A stretch of DNA of 64,000 nt, taken from positions 124,001 to 188,000 of the forward strand of contig CAJNYU010001081.1 of the NCBI GenBank assembly GCA_905331475.1. Reading direction: 5' to 3'. Position numbers and translations under genes: made by a program. Below are positions 1 to 10,600 of the stretch, piece after piece. This stretch comes from Rotaria socialis (lineage: Eukaryota > Rotifera > Eurotatoria > Philodinida > Philodinidae). The first letter of the stretch is position 1. Every line of letters starts with the position of its first letter. The notes beneath the pieces were generated by a model. That model made no database searches. It worked only from the letters and a program-made list of their open reading frames with translations, and was not told the origin of the DNA.

Positions 1-2406
1 AATGTGCGTCAGGTCAGACACTGACAAAATCAATAACCTGTTTTTTCTCTAAAATGGCCAATGTGTGTCGTTCGATACTTTCTTTCGAGAATTTCATATA
101 TCAAACAAAAACACTTTTTTTTCGTCTCGTGGTGGATATCTTTAAAAGAATATCGAACAGGACAGTAAATGCAATATACACTTGAGAATATAACAATCAC
201 TTTCTAATAGTACTCAGAATAATCTTAAACTTGAACACAAAATAGCGACATGAAAATATTGTTGATAGATTTGACTATCGAAAATAATTAATATAAATGA
301 TGTAATATTCTTCGCTAAAAGCAATTGTATACATAGTCATACTCAATAGATTAGTTAAAGAGTGTTCTACAGATCAATAGATTGTTATATTTTGTTTTAG
401 ATATTGGTAAAATACTAATGCACAAGCTCTCTATTGAAAAGATGAAAAATTCTTTTTAAAGAATACTTTTGTCATTATGAAGAAATTTGAATACGAATGA
501 ATTGATTTCTCATGTCACCAACTTATTAGATTGATACAAAAACAAGTTGACGCAACAAAGTTCGATTAGATTGTTTCGCATAGAAGTCACGCAGAAGAAA
601 ATGAAAGTGATTTATTAAATTTTGTTAAGATCATGTCGATTGAAAATATGTGTCATTGTCAAGTAGATAGATATGTTAGTAAGCCCCTCAGGAAAGTCTT
701 ATATCTTTCTATTCTGTTATTATTGCACGTTTAATAGTGCTTCAGAAGAAAATGGCACAATTAGTCACTCTAACGAGTATCGCTGTTGTCGCGACACACA
801 CTCAAATACGCAATAATAACAAAAAGGGAAAGATATGGAATTTGCATATGTGCGTGTTCACAACGCATCGATGTAATCTTAAGAAGCCAGCATCTCTGCT
901 AAATAAAGAGAAGTATACATGTTCAACTGAAAATGATTTACAATAATAATAATTTTTAATTGAAATGTTGGCATATCGATCGTCCTTGTGTCGACCGTAA
1001 TACCAAAAAAGAGATTGTGACGATGCGAAATGATGGAATTAATATATACCCTCGAGAATGATTTTGCAATGTATGGATACGGAAGGGGAAGCATTCATTT
1101 TAAATCTTATTGTCTAATTACTTGTAGCTTTTAATCAACTGATTTCTAATTAATTTTGAATGAAACGAGTTTTTTTTTCTGTTACAAAATCGTTAATGTG
1201 ATTTATGATTCGTGTGACTTTCAAAATTTTGATCGGCTATAATTTAACAAAAAAGAAAAACGATAATATGCTCATTGAACTCATCCGAATTTCATAATAC
1301 GAGCAAGCTTCAGTGTCTACTAAAATAAACAATCACATGAGTTCATTGATCAACGATTGATTTCAAACTTGAAACAATAAGAATTTATTTTTGTGCTCGG
1401 TTCATATATTTTTTCATAAATCGAACCTTATTCGTGACATGAAATTGTAGATATTCCTGTTCAAAAATACTTGACTGCAAAAAAATAGATCTTCCACCGC
1501 ATACATATGTTGAATCGTACAGTGGCCATGAAAACAAAAGGAAAACGTTGCTATCAGTTGTCAGTGTCAATTAGATGCATGTTGTGTTATTTTCGTCGAC
1601 TATAGAAATATAAACAATTTTTTTTACAATTAATCACGATTAGCACATGCGAATGTCAACATTTATTATGGGACTGTTTTGATGTCACAATTGTTGTTGA
1701 TTGACAAAGGAAAATATTCTAGTTGTAAGCCAGCAAATACTTTCATTCAGACAGGCTGTTTTTAATGTCATCGTCAAATTTGCTATAGAAAAAGCTTATC
1801 TCTACTGATGTACCGAATGGTACCTGAGTCCCATGTGCGCAGAATAAAAAATATAGTGTCCGGTACTCTCAATTGCTATGAAAGAATTCGATTTCGTTGT
1901 TCTACGGATAGAAGAAATTATATATTTCATAAGAAAAATATTATCTATAGAGCCTGTTTCTTGGAGAGAATAATAATGATGATGAAGAACCCATGGAAAA
2001 GTATACCTTCAGCAGGAAGGTTTTGCATATATCGAAGATCTAAGAAACAGTCAATTCAATTAGTTGAGTTGGGTTAAATGTTTTACTGAAATTGGCAATC
2101 CATTTTTCTTTTTCAACATTGATTATTCAGTATCGAAAAGAGAGAAGAAAAAGTGTATGTACTCTATTCTCGCGTGAAGCGTATTGCATGTGAAGTATCC
2201 AGTGAACATTTTCCAATTCAACGAAGCGAGTTAAATTATGCATTTCAAGATTGGGATGTCTCTATTGATTACACGAGCAATATGTGATTGGGGTGTTCCA
2301 ATGAAAAGATTTAAAATAAATTTAACTTTTTCCTTTCCGTTTTTTAAATAAATAGCTGTACATCACTAATACCGATGCAACAATTAAAGAGAAAATAAAT
2401 AAAATT
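1..2406. other. No supported gene
   Basis: AT-rich sequence with only short, compositionally random ORFs (up to 89 codons near 1.8-2.1 kb). I see no domain, no chain of compatible exons and no repeat here. Confidence 0.6.
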
Positions 2407-2877
2407 TTATAAAATAGTACACCCGCCCTTTTTCTTTTGTTCACTTCTTTTGATGGAATGATTCATATTTGTATTTGTATTTGTATTTGTATTTGTATTC
2501 GCATTTGTGTTTGTGTTTGTGTTCGGTATTGAAGGTTTTCTACTTTGTTGATTACGCATGCTAGCATTCGGATCAGAATTTGAACTAGAAATAGAATGCG
2601 ATTTTGATTTAGATTTAGATTTAGATTTCGAAGTCGAGCTTTGTCCAGGAGTTGCATGTCGTGTATTTGCACTAGCCGATGTGGTTTTAGACGGGCGCGT
2701 TCGTTGAAGCTCTCGTCGACTAATGGATGAGACACTATGTGGTTTGCTTGAGTCATAGGAGCCCAATAATTGGTCTCGATAGGGTGTATCATGTTCACAA
2801 TGGAAAGTATTTTTTTGCTGGCAAAGAGAACAGCGGAAATCGTCGCGTACAGATGCTAAACCAGAATACACAGCCAT
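2407..2877 (-). CDS. Low-complexity protein with C-terminal CaaX prenylation motif (complete or last exon)
   Basis: I do not recognise the family. From the ATG at 2877 the frame gives 156 residues. Seen: an N-terminal stretch with two cysteine pairs (CSLC and a later Cys near His residues), a Ser/Arg-rich middle, an (SK)n run near residue 90, an (NT)n run near residue 125, then a basic patch (KRSEQKKKGG) and the terminal CTIL. By the known rule, a cysteine fourth from the end with final Leu is a geranylgeranyltransferase-I type CaaX box, and the preceding lysines would help membrane attachment. The frame stays open upstream of the ATG, and TTTAG inside codons 6-7 could be a splice acceptor, so this may be only the last exon of a longer gene. 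Possible donors lie further up at about 3228 and 3858. Prenylation is inference; the CaaX box itself is plain in the sequence. Confidence 0.55.
   Translation of the reverse strand: MAVYSGLASVRDDFRCSLCQQKNTFHCEHDTPYRDQLLGSYDSSKPHSVSSISRRELQRTRPSKTTSASANTRHATPGQSSTSKSKSKSKSKSHSISSSNSDPNASMRNQQSRKPSIPNTNTNTNANTNTNTNTNTNMNHSIKRSEQKKKGGCTIL
2466..2630 (-). repeat. Two hexanucleotide arrays inside the CaaX gene
   Basis: On the plus strand, TATTTG units repeat from about 2466 to 2520 and GATTTA units from about 2604 to 2630. On the coding strand they encode alternating Asn-Thr and Ser-Lys. The period of six keeps the frame, so length changes would alter only the linker before the basic-CaaX tail. 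Confidence 0.85.
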
Positions 2878-2889
2878 GTATTTTATCAA

Positions 2890-4951
2890 GAGAAGTAAGA
2901 AAAGTAAAAAAGGAAAGAATAAATCTAAAAATAATTTATAATATGTCAGTAATGTTACTTATGTATCTATTAGAGGTAGACAATAAGAAACACATTCACT
3001 ATGACAACAGTGAGCACTAAAGAATCAGATGTACCGATTCACATGAGTAGTCAAGATACTTATTTTATTGATGAATAACAATACTCATTTGTTAGCAGTG
3101 TTCCATGGCATTACTCAGAGAAGTAAAGAAAACAAAGAGATTGTTCCTTAACCAAATAAAAGCTCAATTACGATCTTGAAAGCATCAAGAAAAGCATAAA
3201 TTTGAGTTTCGATGAACTCACTTACCGTTTATTATTCATTTTTCTCGCAATAGGCACTTATTTTGTACTCTCAATAAAACAAATGCTGGGTTGAATATTT
3301 ACTATAAATTAGTTTTTCAAGAATTTACCGAGTTTCTTATCATTTTTATTTAATAGTGTCATAAGAAGAAACCCGAGAAAATGTTCCCGCTACAAATGTC
3401 TTTTAAGTTTTTAATGGAGTATAGTAGTATTATTTATACGTAGATTGCCGGCTTACTAAAGACTGTGAATTCATACAATAGTTCCCCTACATAAATTTAC
3501 TGAGCAAAAACAACAACGCTTCAAAATAATTGACCTTGGCTTTTTTGTCCCCATATCCTTCTAATTATGATACTAAATTCTTACGTAACTTTCCTTTTAT
3601 CATCGAGCTTAGACATATAACTGTATATTTAACGTATAATGCCTAACAATTATTTTACAACTTTATATAACATATATACTCCCCTTCGGGGGATATAGCG
3701 GAAGGTTTAACAAGTATCATGCGATCCGAACAAACTAAGAAAACGTTTATGTCAAAGAAAATCTTCTCATAAAAAAATTCATCCAAATCTTGAAATTGGA
3801 GAGAATGTACTTCTTGTGTTTATGACTGAATCACTGATCTTTTTACTTAAGTACTTACCGCCTTTGAATTGATGTAATGGCATCAACTGATCTCTATTCG
3901 TGTATTTTTTTCATGTAACGAAAGAAGGAGAATAAAAGAATTTCAATGCTGAACTGGCGTCGTAAACGTTTCTTTTAATATATTTTTTCTGAATAATGCG
4001 GCGTTTTTTTCTTTCTCAAGATGTTTTAATAGTTGAATGCGCCACGCATGCTTTCTCTCTCTCTCTCTCTGTTGATCAACACAAGAAAAATTTGCTACCC
4101 AGACAACCAATCAACAATATATTTTATAGTGAATTTATCAAAAAAATAACAGATCACACTCATAAAAAACATAATAACCTTTACACTCACATAGAAATGA
4201 TTAAATTCTTTTGTGATCGAAAAAGGTGAAAATAATTTTTCTTGAATATTTTTAATAATTAACATTTCATTTAATTCGTAATTATAATTTTACTATTGAC
4301 AGATTATATTTCATCTTTTTTTTATGTTAAGTAAATCTATTATATTTGAAATTCCACAATATCGTTATTTATATCAAAAAGAAAACTCCATTATCATCCA
4401 CTTTTGATGCAAGTGACAAGAGTCAAAAAGAGATCAAACGTGATAATTCTAATTGCGATTGTTAGACTTCCTGAAATGCAAATTTCTTTTACACATCGAA
4501 ATAGCAGTTGTCTGAAATGCATTATTACAAAGCTATATTTGGCAGCTGATATATTATAATTAAATCCGTAGAAGAAAATAACTTTCGCGATTTCATGATA
4601 AACGAGAAATTCCGTTTTTCTCCATGTAACTAAGTATTGTACCAAAGTAAACTCTCATCATCACTGCATATCGCACAGCACTGAAATTAATTCCTTATTG
4701 AATAAAAAACTTATCGTGAATATGCATATTTCCCCTTTCATCTTTGATCGCAATTTTAATCTTTCACAAGAATATGCTTAACACGTGTATGTATAGAAAA
4801 ATCTCTTTGTTCATCAATCACGACAGTATAATTATTCTTTCACATTCAACTTCCGGTAGAAATATGAAGATGTTGTATCATAGCCATGAAATTTCGCATA
4901 ATTTATAAGTTCAAATTTCATTCAATTAAATATCGAAAATAGATCACTAGA
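2890..4951. other. No supported gene; isolated splice-like sites
   Basis: Two good minus-strand donor sequences occur (GGCG/GTAAGTAC with its edge near 3858, and ACG/GTAAGTG near 3228). They could belong to upstream exons of the CaaX gene, but I could not join any open exon to them in a consistent phase. A short CT run lies near 4049-4070. A GC-rich mini-hairpin is listed separately. Confidence 0.5.
3680..3693. other. Small C4-TTCG-G4 hairpin
   Basis: TCCCC, loop TTCG, GGGGA: a five-pair stem with a UUCG-class tetraloop, conspicuous in very AT-rich surroundings. No larger RNA fold was recognised around it. Confidence 0.4.
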
Positions 4952-5110
4952 ATGAATGAAAGAGAAAATCTTATTCGAGATATTGCCCAACAACTGCGTG
5001 ATATTGGCGATAAAATGGATCGTAATCAATCGAACTCATTTACATATCAACAACTGACTAGCTTTATTTGCTCACTAATGTGTTATTTTAAATTTTTCTT
5101 TGCATTGTAA
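4952..5110 (+). CDS. Candidate 52-residue BH3-only-like protein with hydrophobic tail
   Basis: A single-exon ORF, ATG to TAA, with an in-frame TAG just upstream of the ATG, so the start is fixed if it is unspliced. Residues 11-23 read IAQQLRDIGDKMD. This fits the BH3 pattern of spaced hydrophobics, then Leu, then Gly-Asp: I11, L15, I18, G19-D20, M22. It shares 8 of 12 positions with the BH3 core of vertebrate BIM. Residues 38-52 are hydrophobic (FICSLMCYFKFFFAL), as in tail-anchored BH3-only proteins such as BIK or HRK, though this tail is short and holds a lysine. AATAAA signals overlap and follow the stop codon. Inference: a pro-apoptotic regulator that binds BCL-2 proteins at mitochondria or ER. 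Alternative: a chance amphipathic helix in a short ORF; no homology search was possible. Confidence 0.5.
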   Translation: MNERENLIRDIAQQLRDIGDKMDRNQSNSFTYQQLTSFICSLMCYFKFFFAL

Positions 5111-5551
5111 ATAAATAAACACACACTTATCCAACTGATTGACACTCTGCGATAAAAATCGAAACATTTTATCTTTTTCTTTCACTGAGCGTTAAACCGA
5201 ACACATCGTAATTCATTATCAGTGAGAGAAAAAAATAAAGAGTTACAGGTAAACATAAATAAAACTTACATTTTTATTATAAACGAACGTCAGCGAAGGA
5301 CATGTTACATCGTTTGCACCGGTTTATTTAAGTATTTTCAAAGATATACGAATCATTGTCTTTCTAAAAATAAGTGCCCGATTCAGCACCATCTTTTCTC
5401 TTGAAAACGAATAAAGGCTTCGAGTACTAGAACGATGGTAGAAAGATAAGTAAATTATGTTATCGGTTGAGTCATCTTTATAGCCATGTGCGTTCAAATT
5501 CGTAAAAAAAAGATAAAAATTCACAATGTTTTAGATATTAAAAAAATAAAT
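5111..5551. other. Intergenic, nothing recognised
   Basis: AT-rich spacer between the BH3-like ORF and the His-rich orphan gene. The orphan's frame is open upstream to an ATG at 5486, but the 23 residues this would add are Lys/Ile-rich and look non-coding. Confidence 0.55.
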
Positions 5552-6341
5552 ATGGCAACTCCATCTCCATCACCTATTAAAAATGAACTAGGAGACGAAT
5601 TGTATTTCACTCATGAACCACATTCACCAAACACATCTACATATGATACATCCCTTGAGAATATTATGCCACCTCACACAGGTCAAGTGCTTTCAACATC
5701 ATCATCTATTGATGTTGATGCGCCAGTTTCATCATCCAATGAAACGACATTTGATCTTTTACATGGTTTTTCAGCTCCAACACTACCCGTTTATATTAAT
5801 ATGGGCTTAAATGAACATGCCGATGATGTTCAGTTTGCTGGACGTACAACAAATCAACAATTATCACAGTCATTAGCAGCTATCGACGTTGATCATACAG
5901 CAGTTCCGACAACCGTTCAAAGATATAGTCAACATCATCACCATCATTTTCCACATCATCAACAAAATCGGAATCGTTATCCCTATTTGCAAAGATCATT
6001 GATTGCAAAAGCACAACAACGAGCAGAAGTTTCAACAACTAGCCCAAGTACTTTATCCTATTATGAACAACGACCTGCTTTTCGACGTTCTTATTTTGCT
6101 TTACGAAGACAAAGAATACCTAGAGGTATTGTTTTTCAATATACAATGAATTTAATAAATAGTTTTATTTCAAAATATTTTCCCTGTAGCTCCACCAATG
6201 CCTAAACATCTATTTCCTGGTTATAAACAAAACAGAACATCAACATCAACAACGGGACGTACCGGAGATGATAACGAAAATGTAGAAGAAGAAGAAGGCA
6301 AGTTCATGGTTCTTTTAAATAAATATCATTCGTTTCCATGA
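5552..6341 (+). CDS. Orphan, disordered, His/Ser/Thr-rich protein (2 exons)
   Basis: Exons 5552-6125 and 6190-6341, joined over a 64-bp GT-AG intron (donor AGAG/GTATTG, acceptor CCCTGTAG/CT) in phase 1; 241 residues. No domain recognised. Seen: a Pro/Ser/Thr-rich start with acidic patches, a histidine cluster (HHHHHFPHH) near residue 135, an Arg/aromatic stretch before the intron and an acidic EEEEE-like patch near the C-terminus. Without the splice the frame still runs to 6205 and ends a little earlier, so a retained-intron form is possible. The stop lies only 26 bp from the stop of the next gene on the other strand. The ATG at 5552 was chosen because composition becomes protein-like there; an ATG at 5486 is in frame. 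Confidence 0.6.
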
Positions 6342-6367
6342 GGCTTTCGATCGTTAAGTAAAAGTCT

Positions 6368-7168
6368 TTATTGAGATTTTGTACGATGAAAATCATTTTC
6401 GGGTTCGAAATTTTCAAGTTCAATTATATCGGTATGTAAACGATCAACATCGGTTATCATCACTATCGGTAGTGATGTTGTTTTTAATGATGATTGAGAT
6501 GGTAAGAACGTGATATTTGTAAGCTGACTAAAATTAGTGTTGGTCGACAATTGAGATAATTGACGTTTCAAATTGAATTGATGATGCGACGATGAAGAAT
6601 GATTTAAAGGACCGATCATTGATGATCGTGAAACTTTTTCATGAAGGTTATTATTTGATAACGATAGAGTTGAATGAGAATAAGCAAAATTTTGACAAGC
6701 CGGATAGTGTAGATGAGATGATTTTCCAAGTTTGTTCGTCGATGTTAATGTTGATTGACTGTAGGATAGATTTGAGATCGCTGCTGTATTTGAAAGTGCC
6801 AATACGAATTGTTCTTCGGGTATTCGTTGGTATGATGAAATAATATTTACATGTTCATGAAAAAATTTCGATCGCTCCGCAATAAATGAAACTGACGCAT
6901 AAAAACTTGTCGGTTCATCATCGTTTTGATCACAATCAGAAATATTATCTGCTTTCGATGAATATTCATTCGGAATTAATAATGGCGATGGTAATTTTAA
7001 TGAATAATTATAAGGAAAAAATTTCAGATCTGCCTTTATTTTCAAATATCGGTATGTTTGAAACAATAGAAATATTAATCCAATAATCAACCAAAGAGAA
7101 CATATCGAACCGAATATAATAAATAGACGTTTAAATAATATTAATTGTTCTATTGTATTGGTTGACAT
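6368..7168 (-). CDS. Orphan single-pass membrane protein
   Basis: A 266-residue intronless ORF. Residues about 13-38 form one long hydrophobic segment (from LFKRLFIIFGSICSLWLIIG onward) followed by Arg/Lys, which suggests a signal anchor with the large C-terminal part in the cytosol. The remainder is Ser/Asn/His-rich and looks disordered, with an acidic end. No conserved domain recognised. It is convergent with the His-rich orphan (26 bp between stops) and divergent from the SLC45 gene (504 bp between starts), so it may share a bidirectional promoter with SLC45. Codon use and low complexity resemble the other orphans here. Function unknown. Confidence 0.6.
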   Translation of the reverse strand: MSTNTIEQLILFKRLFIIFGSICSLWLIIGLIFLLFQTYRYLKIKADLKFFPYNYSLKLPSPLLIPNEYSSKADNISDCDQNDDEPTSFYASVSFIAERSKFFHEHVNIISSYQRIPEEQFVLALSNTAAISNLSYSQSTLTSTNKLGKSSHLHYPACQNFAYSHSTLSLSNNNLHEKVSRSSMIGPLNHSSSSHHQFNLKRQLSQLSTNTNFSQLTNITFLPSQSSLKTTSLPIVMITDVDRLHTDIIELENFEPENDFHRTKSQ

Positions 7169-7672
7169 TGTCGATGTTGTAGTGGATTATCATTTTAATA
7201 ATAAGATGAAGAGTTAAGAAAAATGAAATACCGATTAATGTCCTCAAGATATACAGTGAGGAATTATGCTTTAGTTATTTTTTTGTCTCGCATAGTTTCT
7301 CGTTAAATGCTGATGTGAATGCCTATCGTTATTATATTTCTTCTTTTTATCTCTTGTTCATCTTTTATCTTCTTCTTCTTCTTTTGGGAGAAGGAAGGGG
7401 AAGCCTTTTGTTCTCTATATGAATGTGAGTAGGGAAACGGAAGGAAAAATTAGTGATCGGGCACGCATTGGATAGAGTGATGCGCTTATAATCATCCGGA
7501 GTAATTTCATTGTTCTATATTTTCTTAGGCACACACCGAAATGCACAAATATTTGCATCATAGGAAAACTTTAGATTGAATGATTGATTGTTACTATTAT
7601 TCGATTGATTCTATAGATCTCTATTCACACCTGATCATCAATCGATGTTCTTTTTAAAGTTTTTATCGTCCG
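7169..7672. promoter_or_regulatory. Divergent intergenic region, likely bidirectional promoter
   Basis: 504 bp between the starts of the membrane orphan (-) and SLC45 (+). It holds a CTT-rich tract (about 7370-7385) and a purine-rich tract (about 7386-7450). No core promoter motif can be assigned with confidence; the role follows from the divergent arrangement only. Confidence 0.4.
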
Positions 7673-10600
7673 ATGATGAAAAGATTTATCGAGTGTTGTG
7701 ATTTTTCTCGTTTAGATCAACCACCAGCGAAAAGTTTTTGGGTTATTTTACGTTTGGTCTTCTTTTTTTTTGCTATTGAATTTATGTATGCAGTCGAAAC
7801 AGCGCTTACCGTACCTATTCTAACTTCACTACGCGTACCTGAATCGTATGTTGCCAGAAAAAATTAGTTATTGTGCCTTTTAAATGTCTTTTATTTGAGA
7901 TTCTACTCTATGGCTTGGCTTATAAGTCCAATTTTGGGCTTTTTTCTTCAACCAATTGTCGGCATGTGGAGTGATTCATGTAAATGTCGATGGGGTAGAC
8001 GGCGGCCATTCATTCTGGCCTTTGCTATTGGTAAAATGGTTTAGCCAAAATTAATAAGAAACAAATAAAATTTCATTTTCTTGTTAAAGGTGCTTATATT
8101 GGCGTCACATTGTTATTGAATAGTTCAGATTTAGGTGTACTTTTTGGTGATTCAACAGCGCCAAATACAGTTAGAGTTTTATTTTTATAAATTTCTTTTT
8201 CATAAATTTCTATTTCTAAGGTTCCATATAAAGCAGTCATATTAACTGCTATTGGCGTTACATTTCTCGGTAAGAAAAGAAAGCATAACGATTGAGTTGA
8301 GAGCTTTCACACAAGATGTTTCAACGGGTTAACCGACTTTTTTCAATATTAGACTAAAATGACAACTTTCATTCTCTGCTGGGATAGGTTCCGAACTTGA
8401 AAAGGGTACGAAGTCAGTGGTGGATCTACCAGTTAGGCTACCCGGCGATCGCCACCCCCCTTACGAAATTTTTTTCGACTTTTCCCAGCAGAAATGCAAC
8501 AGAAAATAGTCGTTCTGGCTCAACTAGACTTGAAAAACTGTTTTTTGGCCAGGAGCGCCACCCCCTAACAGATTTTCTGGATCCGCCATTGCTACGAAGA
8601 AACATTTTCATTCGCTCGAATGTATAATATAGCATTCAAGGTTGTAGTAGAACATATTTCGAAGACATGAGTCGAAAAAACAAGCATTTCCATGCATAAG
8701 ATTATTCTGATCAGAGACACCTATCGGGAGTACGAATTTTGATAGGAGATCGTATGAGATTTTTGCCAATGTCTTCATTTAGGGTAAAAAGTCAAGTTAA
8801 TCATAAGTAAAGTACAGCCAAGAAAGTGTCCATTTCTCCTGGTTGACGGCAGATTCATATCTATTAGGACTGCGTAATAAATCGCTAGTAGAATGAAGTC
8901 AAAAGCTAATTTGATTAAATGAAAACTCCTAGGATGATGTGAAATGAGTCGTATTCTATTAGAAATATGAGATTAAGGCGAAGATTTCAAACAGGATACA
9001 ATTATATTTTCTCTTTGAACTTTTTTTATATTCCGACGTTTTGAAAACTTCATTCATAACCGATTAACCCTACAAATGTTTCAAAAGAGCCGGTTTCTTT
9101 TGATAGTTTAAACCTTTTATTGATGACTTCAGAATCAGCCGAAAAAAGATAATAACGTCTTGTGTCAAAACTTAAGACTCGCTCATTAGATTTTTCTATT
9201 TGATTGATGATCTATTGAATGTTATGTAGATTTTTGTGCCGATAGTGCCGATGCACCTGTACGTGCCTATTTAATTGATACAACAAATCCATCGGATCAA
9301 GAACGAGGATTCAATATTCATGCTATTCTTGGTAAAGAAATGAATTTTATTTTCGAATTATTTTAATTCTTATTTTATTTTAGGAGGTACAGAAATAATG
9401 TTAAACTAAAGCTGAAAATAATATCCATTTAAAATAGGTGTTGGCGGAGGTTTAGGTTTTATTATTGGTGCTATTAATTGGCCATATATCCCGATGTTTA
9501 ATAAACAAGGTAAAAGTTTAGAAAGAAAACATTTTTCAAAATAATTTGAATCCCTTTTCATTATCATAGGTGGTGAATTTAGTGTGATATTTTATTTTGC
9601 TAGTTTCTTATTTATCGTTTGTTCAATATCAACGTTAACAAGTGTTCGTGAAGAGCCACTTATATCATCTTCATTGTCATCATCAGCATCCCGCGATAAA
9701 CGTGATACCGAAAATACTAACGATGATGATCAAGCGGAAGTAGAAATCAATGAAAAGCGTCCATTACTTACACTGCATCCAAACAGTTCACGAGCACATA
9801 CCAGCACAAATAAAAATAGTCGTTCAACAGCAAATATGTTTTTCAATGATTTGAATAAGCAAGAGGGTTTTGTTGAAATGGATCCGGGTACAGGTAGACG
9901 TATACCTCATGATGATGTTGAAGAAACAATGAATTGTTCGGAAATTATGAGGAAAAAAATTCTTTTCTAGACATTTATAAACAAATGAATTCAAAGAGAG
10001 ATTGGTAGCAGAGATTGAAAATCTTTGTGAATACTGTTAGATTTTCAGATAGAGGATTTAAAAGAAATACAACATATTGACTCAGATTTCACAGTTAACC
10101 AACTCTTAATACGATTTTCTCTCATGTAAATTCCATTCGAAGCTTAGCCCTGATGTTTATGAAGTGATTTCTCTCATCTGAGCAATATGTTCTGTCGTGG
10201 AAGAAAAAAACTTCGTATTGTTCTAGAATATCAAAAACTGATTTTACGTGTTTAGAAATCCCAAAATCGAGCACAGAGGCTCTTGCTTGCTAGATGCGAT
10301 CTTGTCAGGGAACGTACGCATTTGATTTCAGCCTTACAAAAAAAAACTGCTAGGAATGCGAAGAAATATACAAGAACAATATTTTTTCCGAACAATCTCG
10401 AAAGAAACAAATTTTGAACTGAAACTCAACACCTATCGAATTCCCCTTTAGACAATAAGTACAAGCGTAATCTTAGTCTTGAAATCCAATCGAAACTGAA
10501 CTCAAAGTTTGAGCACGTCCTGTAATCAGCTCCATAAAAATAATAGCCATTGTGTCGTAAGTTATCAGAAATTCTGATGCTGAGGTTTAGTATCAAACGG

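Noticed and set aside
1808..2077. 89-codon plus-strand ORF
   Set aside because: Composition random, no conserved motif, no supporting exon.
5486..5551. In-frame upstream extension of the His-rich orphan
   Set aside because: Lys/Ile-rich translation typical of AT-rich non-coding DNA; the ATG at 5552 is a better start.
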